A stretch of 64,000 nucleotides of DNA, from NCBI GenBank assembly GCA_033807775.1, contig CM066315.1, positions 8,126,501-8,190,500 on the forward strand, read 5' to 3'. The notes under the pieces are model-generated. The model saw only the letters and a list, made by a program, of their open reading frames with translations, did not search any database and had not been told where the DNA came from. This document shows positions 11,121 through 22,380 of the stretch, piece by piece (the stretch's first letter is position 1; every line of letters begins with the position of its first letter). The DNA comes from Saussurea involucrata (taxonomy: Eukaryota; Streptophyta; Magnoliopsida; Asterales; Asteraceae). Position numbers and translations under genes: made by a program.

Positions 11121-11379
11121 ATAGTTTAAGGGATTTAGGTGACCGGATGGGCCTAAACTTAAACTGTAGGAGTACAACTGAGAATGTAGGAAGGCCTAGG
11201 AAGACCTCACTGGGGAGTGTGAATAATAGGTTAGTGAGAACTATCATGTAAGGTAAGTTTGGAATTACACCTGGCCAGTGTAATTGTGAATTTACAGCTG
11301 CATGACGGTGATCATTCTTGCCTTGTTATTTTGGGACGGTTGTTAATCTATATTTTGTGTAATGTTTCGGTAGTTGTGA

Positions 11380-11673
11380 ATGTCAGGACGAAGTTTGAGG
11401 AGTAGGTCTGTACCAGTTGTGGAGGCTTTGCCTTTAGCGGGGGAAATCCGCGTGGAGGGGAGTCTGAAGGATGGACCAGTGAGTCCTCTGAGGCAACCGG
11501 CTACCCGCGGGAGGGGCGAAGATCGTGGAAGGGATCGGGGAAGAGCACCCCGACGTGCGGCTACCCAGACTGTGGTGGCCAGAGTGTGGAGATTATCAGT
11601 AGTGTGTAAAGTTTTACCTTGTCATGATGGCAACGGTTTAGTGTGTTGTACAGATTATTCGTGGTATGAGTGA
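11380..11673 (+). pseudogene. Possible N-terminal gag remnant
   Basis: A 97-codon frame starting MSGRSLRSRSVPVVEALPLA, with an arginine- and glycine-rich middle (RGRGEDRGRDRGRAPRRAAT). It lies about 260 bp after the primer site, where gag starts in chromoviruses, and basic N-termini are common in that family. There is no capsid-like domain and no zinc knuckle, and the C-terminal part looks random. It may be a truncated gag start or a chance frame. Confidence 0.35.
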
Positions 11674-14600
11674 TGATTCTTTCTAGAAGAAGCGTTGTTT
11701 GAATGTTTGGTGCGAGTGTTCGTGTGAAGTAGAACCTTTAAGGTTCTTAAGGAAATAATTGATTGAAGGTGAGCTCCTAATCTCTTATGAGTCTTTATTC
11801 TGGGAGTTCCCGATGTCGGTGAATTGAGATCTTGAGAGTTTCGACTCAAGGATCGGATAGTGGAGATGTGCTTTCTTACTCTCTAGCTAGTGGAAGAGTA
11901 GCAAAAGTGGTTGAAAAGTGATAGATGCATGGATTGGTAACATTGGTGTCGGTTAACCAATTTAGGACCGAGGTGAAGCCGTTTATTTTACAAATTAATA
12001 GTTAGGTGGTGACTGTGAGGTTGGAGCATCCAAGTATGTGGGGAAGTATTGGTACCGAAGGTTGTTTTAAGTAAGGAACCTGATGGTGTAGTGGGAAGTA
12101 GGGTGTCGGCGTTGATTTGTTGTAACTGCAAAAAGGTAAACCCTGCTTGAGCGAATAGCCTTCAATGTAAAGCGAGTCATGCATTACGTTTTCAAACCGG
12201 TTACATATGTCCCCATGTCAAAATGTGTGAGTGTGTGCGTGTGTCTTGTAAACTTCTGATTTTGAAAATGAGTTGACGTGTGCAAGTGTGTGCTGGAAGG
12301 AAAAGATAAATTTGTTTGCATGGTGTAATAAATTTCGAACTTGGAGAAATAGTGAGTTACTTCACTTCTTTTGCGGGTGAGTTAAGCCTTGTTGTAAAAA
12401 TCGTAACAATATTTGATCGCATGGTTTTATGGATGAAAACGATATGAAAACGTGGTTGACATATCAACAAGTGTGGAAGTCGGTCGACTGTTCCAGTATG
12501 GGTGATATTGCTGTGTTTTCTTTTAAAATTTTTGCACAAGGAGAGTTTCAGTGAATGCACTTTCAAATGATGAACAAGGTTGCGTGTGAGCGATCTTTGA
12601 GATCGGTGTGTGTGGTGGTAACTTATGGGAGTATCGTGGCATGCATATCAAAACCTTGTTTTATGGGATATTTTGAGTGTGTAAAGCAATTTAAATCATT
12701 GTGTTGTCATGCATGAAGGCTATGAACTCGCTAGGTAGTAAGAGATACCGTACCTGAGAATATGCGAAGTTCCGGGAGTGGAAAATGTGGTTGAGTCGTC
12801 GATGGTTGATTTGTGACCTTAGTGTTACAGTATAGGGAGGGCAGTGTCTACCTGTAGTCTCAGGCTTTGACTGTGGAAATGATTGTGTGATGGTAGTTCT
12901 TACTCTTATTTGGTAAGTTGACATATGACCGTCGACGGTGATTTCGAAGTAGGCAAGATACTTTGAAGGTAACGTTGTGGTATGTGGATGAATCGGTATC
13001 GGCGTGGAGCCGGAGTCGTGGTGAACTTGCCTTTAGGCTAATTGTCGGGTATTGAGGTTGAAGTCAACGACGGGGATGAATTTGTTGTCGGGAGATTTGA
13101 AATTTTGAAAGGTTAACTTTAGTGTGATTATTTTTTCGAGTGCGTGCGCGGAGATAAGAGGTCGGTTGGGATACGTGTGTATCTGCCCATAGGGTGGACC
13201 GCCTTTTTGGTGAGTATCCTGAAGGTGGAGATGTGTTAGTTGGATAAGTGATTCTTCCTTGTGACTGTTATGTCAATTACGATTTACGAGGTAGTTAGCC
13301 CAACTCATGTGGGACATGTAGACTATGTTGGTTTGCGAGGATGTGTCTTATAGTTTGATTTATTTGAGCGTGCCTCAAGTGGACCCGAAGAGTCGGTCGG
13401 GAATAAGGACTCGATCGAGTGTAGTAGACGGTCATAATTTGTGATTCATCTAGATGGGAGAAAGACAAGGTTGTGAGTCTTTCTGAACCTAAATTTCATA
13501 CAATTGTGACAGAGTTATTATATAACTGTGTGCTTCTCAGTTGTATTTATTGCAAAGCGACGATTAAGTGTGTGGTGTGGTTGTTATCTATTTGCGTGTT
13601 TCCAACTGCTTAAGTATGAAGCTATGAACAAGTGTGTGGTAGAACGCATGCTTTAATTATGCATCGTGCTCTAGCATTGTCGAAAAATGGGGGGTGTGTC
13701 CCATATTAATTATATATATAAATTTGTTTCATATATAGCGAGTGTGCTCTTTGGCGCTGTCACGGTGTGTGTGACTATAGCGTGTGCCAGTAGCAGGTGT
13801 CAGAAGGTGATTGTCACTTTTTAAAGTGTGCTTATTTAAATGTGTAGTTGCATATAAATTGCATAGGACTTGGTGAGATGTTTATGGGGGGTGTGTCCCA
13901 TATGGATTAGTCGAACGAACTTGGTCTATTCCCAAGGGCGGGTGTGAGCCCTAGATCAGGCCACAAGTGTGTAGTGACCAGGCAGGAATTCCCGTTATTT
14001 GTGTGAGGGGATGAATTGCAAACTAGCTATTGCATATTGTTTCGTATGCTCTTTTATATAAATGATGTGTTTGTTGTGAAGAAAGCGTGGCCTGGTGTAT
14101 GTGCAAATGATCGTGATGATTGAACCTCTGGTGTGGGGGGGGGGGGGGGTTGTGTGGATAAGTTGGTGGTAACTTATATTTAGTGGGCATGTGAAGCATG
14201 GTGGGGATGTATTGTTGTGAGGTTAAGTGGTGGACTAGTGTTGATATGGGATGAGCATAGGTGGAGATCTTTGCTCGGGGTTGCTCATAAGTTGTACAGA
14301 TATGACAAAATTATGTGTGGAGTTGCATGGATGTCTAGGTGGCATATGATATTGTTACCCGAAAATAAAAGAATGGGGTGGCAATGGGTGACTAGATAAG
14401 AAGAAAATTGTGTACTCTCGAGTTGATTGATGAGTGCGTTTGCCTTGTATCGTTGTAATAATTGTGAAGATGTGGGATTGTTTAGTTCATGATATCTTGT
14501 AGTAGATATGAAGTCTATGAGAAAGTTGAACTAATCCTTGTGTGTAAAGGAATGCAAAGGAGTGAGTTAATATCGTTTGAGGAGCGAGAAGTGTGTGGTC

Positions 14601-15330
14601 GCTTCGAACATAGAGTGGAGTTCCGGTTTGACTTGGTCGAATTTCTCGTATGAGATGTGGTGAAACTATGGGATTAGACATAGTAACCGTTGAAATTTGT
14701 GTGTATGTGAGTGGTTTAAGCGTGGAGGAAAGCTAACTTGCGTGAGTGATCAAGAGTGTGTATCTTCTAGTGATTTATTCGCTGGAAACGTGTTTTATGT
14801 TTGAGAAGGAGGTGGAAGAAAGTAGTCGAATGTAGTGCTCGGATGAAGGACCGTCGGGTTGGACTTGATAGTGGTATGGGAGTGACATTGTAGTAAAGGT
14901 GTGTGAATTGATTGTTATCGATGAGTTGTAGTCGGTATAATTAATGCAAGAAGGTGTTATCTGCCTTAGACGTATTTTGTGTTAGAAAAGTAATTGTAGA
15001 GTTGTGTATAGCCTGTGGAGGAAAATTTTAACTGCGGGTTAAGGTGATAGTCAAGGTGGATCCGGCGATCAGTTGGCGATTTGAGCGTCGTTATTTTATA
15101 AGGGTTCGGGATATGTGGCGTTAATTTTCGGTAGAAGGCGTTCTTTTAAGAAGGTAAGATTTGTGTGAAACCCTTAGTGTGATGCGTTTAAAAAAAAATC
15201 GTGAGTCTAGAGGTGTGAATGATTTTGGGTGAGACCGAAGGTCGTGTGGTTGACCACCAATAGCTCATGCGTTTCGTGAGAAGTTAAGTATGGCTCGAGA
15301 TCGCCACAGGGTGTAAGAAGAAGGAAGAGC
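11674..15330 (+). other. Decayed internal region of the chromovirus
   Basis: About 3.6 kb without a coding frame that I recognise; no retropepsin, RT or RNase H motifs. GTGTG-rich sequence is frequent. Two copies of the LTR hairpin unit GGGGGGTGTGTCCCATA sit near 13690 and 13883, suggesting LTR-derived material inside the interior. A G15 run lies at about 14135-14149. Parts align loosely to positions 1-1400. Confidence 0.6.
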
Positions 15331-15789
15331 TTGATCGAATTCTGTGTGGGAGACAGTGCAATACTTATAATTAGTCGTGAAAGGACGTTGTGCGTTGGAG
15401 AGGAAGGAGAATCAATACCCAGGTATGTTGGACCTTTCACCATCAACAAGTGTGTGGGAGAGGTGGCGTACAGGTTGGAATTGCCAGAAGAGTTAAGCAG
15501 AATTCATTCGACGTTTTCTGTGTCAAACCTGAAGAAATGTTTGGCCGAGTCGGATGTGGCTATTCCGTTGGAAGATGTCCGTATAGACGAGAAATTGACA
15601 TACGAAGAGGAACCAATAGAGATTGTGGACAGTAAGGTTCGGAAGTCGAGGAATAGGGAGGTTCGTCTGGTTAAAGTCCCGTGGAAGTATCACAAGGGAC
15701 GAGAGGCAACGTGGGAAGTGGAATCAGTTATGGCGTCCAGGTACCCTCACCTTTTTGAGAATGGAATTCCGGGGACGGAATTCTTTTGA
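15331..15789 (+). pseudogene. Integrase C-terminus plus chromodomain-like tail (152 aa open frame)
   Basis: The frame holds the integrase C-terminal signature (RYVGPFTINKCVGEVAYRLE, LSRIHSTFSVSNLKKCL), then VAIPLEDVRIDEKLTYEEEP, then the chromodomain-like segment with WKYHKGREATWEVES and the end HLFENGIPGTEFF. It is the only sizeable intact coding stretch in the element. The N-terminal zinc finger and catalytic DDE core are absent. The stop sits 11 bp before the 3' LTR and the polypurine tract overlaps it. The close match to the tail at 1475-1723 suggests selection on this segment, or on the cis sequence it overlaps. Confidence 0.75.
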
Positions 15790-15798
15790 GGGGGGAGT
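15786..15798 (+). other. Polypurine tract
   Basis: TTGAGGGGGGAGT directly before the 3' LTR start; the purine run primes plus-strand synthesis. Confidence 0.8.
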
Positions 15799-15800
15799 GT

Positions 15801-17399
15801 TGTAGTGACCGTGACCAAAATGAAAGAATTTCAAGTGTTGGGGAGGAGTTTATTTAAATGCTAAAAATTGAGGGGCTAGTTGGTAATTGTTAGGTAAGTA
15901 TAAATGACACAAAACCCTAGGAGAAACATTCTCCTACTGATCTTGTGTGTGTGATGGGCGGCTGTGAGAGTAGATAGAGAGAGAGCAAGAAGGAGAAAGG
16001 AGAAAGAAGAAGAAAGAGGGCAAAGTCAAGAAAGGAGGATCAAATTCGGATTTGTTGGGGAGGAATAGAAGGTGTGCTTCCTTTGGATTCAACCAGGTAA
16101 TCCCTTCTCCATTTCTCTAATCTCTGATTTTGCCATTGTTTGAGTTATTTGGGGTTTTTGTTAAAAGTTGGGTTTGGAACTAAATGGAAGAAGTTAGGTG
16201 TCAAATCTTATCTATTGCAACAGATATTTCAGTAGTAGTTGAGTTTAATGACCCTAATGTCGTTGTTAATCTTTATCTGTGAGATTTCGGTCGTACCTGT
16301 GATTTCTCGGTCCAATTAAAGGTCAGGTCGACGTCCGGAAAGCTTCCTGGACGTCCGGACACGTTGATCAGTTGAAGGTTTCCGGGTAGGTGTCTGATAG
16401 TCGTATGTGTGTGTCCGGATGATAGAAGATTCCGGATAGAGTGTTGTCCGGATATGGTGTTGTTCGGATAGAGTGTTGTCCGGATAGGTGTGTTGTCCGG
16501 ATAAGGGTGTTGTCCGGATAGGGGTGGGTGTTGTCCGGATAGGTGTGTTGTCCGGATAGGTGTGTTGTCCGGATAGGGGTGTTGTCCGGGTAAGTGTGCT
16601 GTCCGGAATAGAATGTCGTCCGGGGAGTTGAGATGATCTGCTTATGAGTTTATCCTTTCGCCAGGTAGATCATTTGGAGGTGCATACCAGAATAAGAAAG
16701 GAACGTAAGCGTAACAGGTGAGTTTTTCTAACTACAACTTGATGGTACTTGTTCATTTACTCGTACATGCGTGTTTACTTAATGTATGTTGCATATGACT
16801 TACTTATGCATGATGTGATGTATATGGGGGGTGTGTCCCATACGTAATGTGTGATGTATATGGGGGGGGGGGGTGTCCCATGCGTAATAGTGTGATGTAT
16901 ATGGGGGGGTGTCCCATGCGTAATAGTGTGATGCTTATGGGGGGGGTGTCCCATATGTTATGGTATGACGCTTATGGGGGGTGTGTCCCATCTGTCATAG
17001 TGTGATGCTTATGGGGGGTGTGTCCCATATATTATTTGCCAAACTTTATATTGATTTATGTTTCGCAAAACTCCTTAAATGCTATATATGGTGTGGATGT
17101 AACTGAGGGACCTCACTAGACCTTGTGGTCTAACCCTCGCATTTTCAAAACTGAAACCCTTTTCAGGTAAGCAGATTAAGGGCAGTTCCTCTAGTGGTAA
17201 AGAGAAGGCGTGAGAGCGGGTGTGGCTTGGCATTAGCGGACTTCCTTTACATTTTGTTGTTAGAAACTCTCAGTTGTAATTCGGGTTTATTCCGCAAACT
17301 CGAGTGCAGAATTTTGATGGTATGAACCTTGGGCCAAGTTTTGGGCGATATATTATTATATATGTCTTGTTTTGGCATGTCTTGGATTGGGTTGTTACA
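15801..17399 (+). repeat. 3' LTR, 1599 bp
   Basis: Nearly identical to the 5' LTR. The length gain comes from extra units in the CCGGA array (16340-16625) and hairpin array (16823-17028). The stem-loop is at 17117-17132 and the TATA box at 15899-15905. Confidence 0.9.
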
Positions 17400-17742
17400 G
17401 TGTGCACGAGAGGTGTTTTGTTCTACTGAAGTCTTCCGCATTTATTTTGGGATTAGCAACTCGTGTCGTGTTAAGAGACATCCGTTTAAGTTATTATATT
17501 TGGGAAATTATAATGTTTTAAATTCTGAGGTATTTTAAGGAATGAATTGTAGAAGAAATTATATTTATTTTGGGTATTTTATTGAATTTTAAATTAGTTG
17601 CTCGTTCCATATTTTAGGGTGTTACATTGAACTTCAATTGGGGGAAAGTTGAGCCAACTAAGGGTTTGAGACTCGTATCCGAGACGAGAATGTGGAAGAA
17701 AATACTCTCGCTCAACGAAAGGAGGAGCGGTAAGTGACGGTG

Positions 17743-17943
17743 TCAGGGAATATAACCACCGGGAAGACGGATGTAGCCGTCAATGTGATTATGAGACGAT
17801 CTAATGGCTTCAGCAGGATGAAATGATTGAAGAGAAGGAGCCAGTACAATCATGACCATTATGGTGGATACAAAGCCTAAAAATCTGGTTATCCATTGCG
17901 TCTTATACTTGTAAACCAATTTTCTCCACTTCTTCTTCCTCAT
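17743..17943 (-). pseudogene. Captured gene fragment with a predicted membrane segment
   Basis: A 66-codon minus-strand frame starts MRKKKWRKLVYKYKTQWITR and has a hydrophobic stretch FLGFVSTIMVMIVLAPSL (about residues 21-38) after a basic N-terminus, as in type II membrane proteins. It stops after GYIP, but sequence beyond still looks coding-like in another frame. I do not recognise the family. It lies in the right half of the MULE-like element, opposite in strand to the fragment at 6154, so the element may hold pieces of two genes. Confidence 0.35.
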
Positions 17944-18394
17944 TTTTAATCACAAATCAATACGGGATGAAATCGAAGCAAAAAGGAACGCTTCCTATGA
18001 GGTCCACCAGAATTGAAAAGCAAAATCAATGAATCAATCGGCAGTAACTTTAAAGAAATTTATGTTGTTGAACCTTTTTTCTGTGTTAACAGAGGAAGAT
18101 GCTGTCGTGAGAAGGAAGCGAACTTCTTCTGATACATAGAAAGAGATAATGAAAGGGAGACAATAATCCATAAGAAAGAAGGTGTCGGTGTTAGGGATGG
18201 AGGAAGGGGGTCACGGTGCATCATCTCCACGACGCCTTTGTGTTCTTGATGGGATGTCGGTGATTTAGGGATGGAGGAAGAGGGTCACGGTGGTTTAGGG
18301 AGGGAGGGAGGTAGGGGTAAAGTAATATACACTTTTTCTTATAAAATATAGAAATTAGTTAAAATTACCAAAATGCCCTTAAAGTAAACTTACA

Positions 18395-18540
18395 TAACAG
18401 AATCTTTTAACGCCGTTAGGTTACAGGGACCAAAGGGGTGAGAAAATGTAAACCACAGGGACCAAACACGTAATTATTTCATTTTAGGGACCAACAGTGC
18501 AATTTTGTGTAAACCACAGGGACCAATCGTGTAATTTACT

Positions 18541-18541
<1 letters not shown>
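18395..18541 (-). repeat. Right terminal inverted repeat of the MULE-like element
   Basis: Inverted partner of 5884-6030; ends GTAATTTACTC. It carries the same spaced GGGACCAA motifs. Confidence 0.85.

Positions 18542-18585
<44 letters not shown>
18542..18585. repeat. (TA)n microsatellite
   Basis: About 40 bp of uninterrupted TA right at the MULE-like TIR. Confidence 0.95.
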
Positions 18586-18586
<1 letters not shown>

Positions 18587-18766
18587 GTGATATTTATGAT
18601 GTTTGATTTAGTAATAGCCAAAAAAATTTGATAAAAGAACAAAAATTATTTTCATTTAACGGAATATTTTTAACGATCGTCAGAAAGATGATAAAATTCG
18701 AAAGTTTTTGCAAATCATGATGACCTGACAAGCATCTTTTAAATTTAAAACTGCAGACTCAGAAGT

Positions 18767-18815
18767 GCTATTTTGGACAAACCACAAGGACTAAGTTTGT
18801 AATTTACTCCTTTTT
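18767..18815 (-). repeat. Fragment of a GAGTAAATT-type TIR
   Basis: CAAACCACAAGGACTAAGTT then GTAATTTACTCC resembles the inner ends of the TIRs at 5884 and 18541, but I found no partner. Confidence 0.4.
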
Positions 18816-19026
18816 CATATATTAAAGGGTGAGGCTAAATACACCCTAAATTTTACTAAATGAACCCTTAAAGTTTTTTTTTTCCGTGCCAATCATTTGA
18901 TCCAATCATTTTTTATTTAAATAATAATATATATATAATATTGATTTAAATAATAATATATATATAACATAATAAGATATATATATATATATATTATTTG
19001 ATATATATTATTTATTTGTTTTATAT

Positions 19027-19064
<38 letters not shown>

Positions 19065-19420
19065 TTATTCTTTTTGTTTAAATATATATATATTATTATT
19101 ATTATTATTATTATTATTTTGTTATATATATATATATATATTAGAAATATATATATATAGTTATTCTTTTTTGTACATTTTACGTTCTTATCTATATTTA
19201 TCTAATATACTCTTTTAAAAATAATTTTTTATTTTTAAATTACATTTTATACCATTATAATTAGTTATTTAATTTACTTTATCTCTTCTTCTTTCATTTT
19301 TATGTTACATCTTTCTCATATCAACATACATAAACTAAAATAATTAGAAAAATAAAAAGTAAACATTGAGATTTTACATATAAATAAAGCATAACATATT
19401 GTTTATTACATTTTTACTTA
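18816..19420. repeat. AT-rich tract with (TA)n and (TTA)n microsatellites
   Basis: Several TA runs and a TTA/ATT run at about 19093-19120. No gene seen. Confidence 0.8.
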
Positions 19421-19831
19421 TTATAAAATAACATTATCTGTAGTACAATTAACACGTAAAAGACGATTGTACTTCTGTATTCGATCTTTATACGGGGTAG
19501 CCCATGCAGCAGCACACGGATAACTGTAACGGAAGAAAATTGATGAAATGGTAGGAAACGGGTATCCTTCTGCTAAAACTAGTTTCACATAATGGTTACC
19601 ATTGACATACCCAATTGTATAAACAACATGTTGATACCACGCCGGCGGAGTAGATCTAAGCGGTAAGTACGTCTGACAACCTGACGACATAACGTGTAAT
19701 ATCACATTATATTTGCAAGCAATCAAGACGGGTATTTCAGGTATTGTCATCCAGTGGTCAAATGGTGCACCTTGATCTGTTCGAAAGAAGTTTAAAGTGT
19801 TATAAGTTGTCAAATGTTCACTTCCAAACAC
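19421..19831 (-). pseudogene. Fragment of OTU-like cysteine peptidase of plant MULE type
   Basis: The 136-residue minus frame resembles the C-terminal half of the OTU-like peptidase domain found in many plant MULE-associated proteins: WMTIPEIPVLIACKYNVILH, then TYLPLRSTPP, then TIGYVNGNHYVKLVL containing the expected catalytic-region His, then AAAWATPYKDRIQKYNRLL. The domain's N-terminal part with the catalytic Cys is absent, and no transposase frame lies nearby, so this is a truncated remnant. OTU enzymes cleave ubiquitin chains; whether MULE copies act on ubiquitin is not established. Assignment is from remembered family patterns. Confidence 0.55.
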
Positions 19832-19952
19832 GAGTTGCTAATCCCAAAGTAATTTTAAGGGTGCATTAAGTAATTTTAGGGTGCATATAAAGAAAAGAAA
19901 CTACTTTTCATAAATGTTAAAGGATCAAACTATCTAGACTCATTTTAACTAA

Positions 19953-20264
19953 GACCATCCACACACATGCAAGATGACACTCCTTTCACAAGTGCCACAT
20001 CAGCTTTGCAATAACACCATCTACACACCTGCAAGACCAAACTTCTTTCTAAACTAATAAATTATAATATAAATAATATAGATTTAATAAATATATTAAT
20101 ATTTAATATTAAAGTAAACATTTAATAAATTAATTAAATAAATAAAGTACAAATAAATTAATAAATTAATGTTTAAAGATCTTGCATATATTGCAAGCTT
20201 TGCAAGTGACATGGCATGCCATGTCATCTTGCAAGGTGGGTTGCAAGATAGGGTGTGGATGCTC
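19953..20264. mobile_element. PIF/Harbinger-type MITE (312 bp)
   Basis: TIRs GACCATCCACACAC and, inverted, GAGCATCCACACCC, flanked by TAA (19950-19952 and 20265-20267). The interior is AT-rich with TTGCAAG/CTTGCAA motifs near both ends. Confidence 0.85.
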
Positions 20265-20276
20265 TAATAATCTTAA

Positions 20277-20651
20277 GAGTAAATTGCAATTTTGGTCTTT
20301 GTGGTTTGTTGTTTTGTTTGGTTTTGGTCTTTATAAAAATTTTATTATAAGAAAACTTTTAGGGTATGTAAAAATATTTGGTTTTGGTTCCTGTCGTTAA
20401 CGAAAGTTAAATTCCATTCGTTAACTCCCTCATGTTCCTTATACATGAGAATAAAGTAGTCATGTTATCTCTAAAATATGAGATTGCAACAATATATACT
20501 GAAATGCATGGATGGGGTTAACCTTCGTTAGTGAGAGGGATCAAATCCAGGTAAAAATACATACCACAGTGGCAAATTTGTAATAAACGAAGTTTAGGGA
20601 CGACTTTCGTTATTTTTAACAAACCACAGGGACCAAAAGTGAGGTTTACTC
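20277..20651. mobile_element. Small element with GAGTAAATT-type TIRs (375 bp)
   Basis: Starts GAGTAAATTGCAATTTTGGT and ends with the inverted motif GGGACCAAAAGTGAGGTTTA. It resembles the TIRs of the MULE-like element at 5884, so it may be a short relative. No clear TSD. Confidence 0.55.
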
Positions 20652-20722
20652 TTTTTTTTAATTTATCTTTTACAACCATGACAAACACCATCCACCCATA
20701 ACACAATCAACAACAACTATAA

Positions 20723-21658
20723 GGCCATGAGCCCATGAGTAGCGCTCCGTAGAAGCACTCAATCGCCACATCAGCGCCACGTCAGCTTTTCTCCTAACCC
20801 TCAAGCCCTCAAAAAGTGGAGTACCACTACCCTCAAGCCCTAGCTTGCCACCTCAGCGCCACATCAGCTTTTCTCCTTACCCTCAAACCTTTCATTTTTT
20901 TTAATTCTTTTATTTATACATTTAATTATTTAACAAAATAAAAATATTTATATATTTTTTAATAAATAAAAATAAGATAAATAATAAATAAAAATAAGAA
21001 AAAAAATGTCGTAACTTAAGGATAAAAATGTAAAATTTGATATACAATAAACAAGGACCAAATATGTAATTTTCTCAATTATTTTTTGGAAGAATTAACT
21101 CTAATTTTAACAAAGTTGGATGAAGGGATGAAAATGGAAGGAAAATAGAAACCATAAGGATAAAAAAGCAGTTTTAAAAGATCAAAGACGAAAACCGTTA
21201 TTAACAGTAAACCACAGGGACCAAAATCATAGTTTACTCAAAAAATAATTTTACGTAGTTTATATGATATATATTAAAATATATAAATCCAAAAAAATTC
21301 AATGTTGGGCTCATTTCGAACGTATCGAAGAGACGATTATAATGGTGTAACTTGTTAAAATTAAAACGTATTTTTTAACGTGTTTTAGTTAATAAATGAT
21401 TATATGTGTTAAATGTAAAATTAAAATAATGAAACTAAAAGGTATAAAGTAAATTTAGTAAATAAGTATAGGGGTTGAAAGTGTAAATTTTAATTAAAAA
21501 TCATTAAAATATGGCAAATAGACATACGGGTTCCACGTGCTTACAAACCCGCTCAGCCCGAGCCCGCACCTAGCCCGCTCCCCCCGTACCCCTTACCCGC
21601 GTACCCGCTTGCCATCTGGCGAAGCCCGAGCCCGAGCCCGTGGACGTTACGCATGGCC
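20723..21658. mobile_element. PIF/Harbinger-like element (936 bp), GGCCATG type
   Basis: Starts GGCCATGAGCCCATGAGTAG and ends with the inverted GGCCATGCGTAACG, flanked by TAA on both sides (20720-20722 and 21659-21661). It shares CGCCACATCAGCTTTTCT and a long AT-rich segment with the element at 28171-28814, so both are one family. A partial GAGTAAA-type motif inside (to about 21240) suggests an older nested insertion. GC-rich AGCCCG repeats lie near its right end. Confidence 0.65.
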
Positions 21659-22380
21659 TAACACTACCAAATCAAACATAAATAGTTAAAGCAAGAAAAC
21701 ATGTGCACAAATAAATCAATTCATTTCAAAGATCGAACGAGATTCTTCAAAATCCTTAACTCTTAAAGTTTAAACCAATATTCTAAATAGCGTAATGTCG
21801 TGGTGTAGCGATGAGACCGAGTCTCAAGCCTTAGGAGGCACGACGAGCTCATAACGTTTCTCAATGCGTGACTTATGACGACAAATCTTTAAATCATATA
21901 TAATTTTATATATAAAACATATATTTTGTATTAGTACTTAATGAGCCAATGATAATAAACAAATCAATTAGATTATATATACATATTAAAAAACTAGCAA
22001 ATAAGACATTAAAAACGTAAAGAACGATAAAATGTTGTGTAACAAAAACCGCGCATTAGGCCATGACATGCCACAAACTTAACGTGGTGTGAGACACAAT
22101 CCTTGAGCCATGCCGAACCATGACGACTTTTGTAACACCCGTAGTTTTCGGTAAGTAAAGTCACCCCGTGTGTTTTTGTAGTCCCTAAGCTTTGGTTTCG
22201 GATAGGAACTTATCGCTTTTAACCCCTTTGAGAGTCGGGGGTGTTTCGTGTCAAATGAGGGAAGTTTAGGGGCTCGATACACTCTGGGCGAGAGTGCCCT
22301 GCGATTGTGACAGTGTCACTTTTGAAGGGGCACAATCGTGGGATCCAAGTACCTCACGGTACATTCTCAGCAAGAGTGAC

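Larger units (their letters stand above)
9568..17399 (+). mobile_element. Full-length non-autonomous Ty3/gypsy chromovirus, very young
   Basis: Two LTRs (9568-11105 and 15801-17399) flanked by GTGTG (9563-9567 and 17400-17404). A tRNA-iMet primer site follows the 5' LTR and a G-rich polypurine tract precedes the 3' LTR. The LTRs differ mainly in array copy number plus about three substitutions seen by eye, so the insertion is recent. The 4.7 kb interior has only a short gag-like frame and an integrase/chromodomain tail; no protease, RT or RNase H frame survives. Such an element would need proteins from a relative. Confidence 0.9.
7451..17626 (+). mobile_element. Solo LTR (about 2.3 kb) of a chromovirus, split by a nested full-length element
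   Basis: Starts TGTAACACCC at 7451 and ends GGGTGTTACA at 17626, flanked by TTGAA on both sides (7446-7450 and 17627-17631). The two halves, 7451-9567 and 17405-17626, join cleanly at the TSD of the inserted element. The same family occurs at 22131-26538 and, inverted and partial, at 58268-58609. U3 carries two copies of a 60-bp block with an inverted repeat; a stem-loop lies about 318 bp from the end once the insertion is removed. Confidence 0.9.
5884..18541. mobile_element. Long-TIR MULE-like element with captured gene fragments, split by nested LTR elements
   Basis: The first about 150 bp (GAGTAAATTACATGATTGGT onward) return inverted at 18395-18541 with high similarity. Each arm carries several TTGGTCC(C/T)TGTGGTTT motifs. 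The flanks (AAAATATAT and AATATATAT) could be a 9-bp duplication with one mismatch, but they are low complexity. Without the LTR insertion at 7451-17626 plus its TSD, the element would be about 2.5 kb. It has no transposase and holds apparent gene fragments near each end, which suggests a Pack-MULE. The MULE assignment is an inference from TIR length and flank size. Confidence 0.7.

Noticed and set aside
5884..18541. Certain 9-bp target duplication for the MULE-like element
   Set aside because: The flanks AAAATATAT and AATATATAT differ at one base and lie in TA-rich sequence, so the match could be chance.
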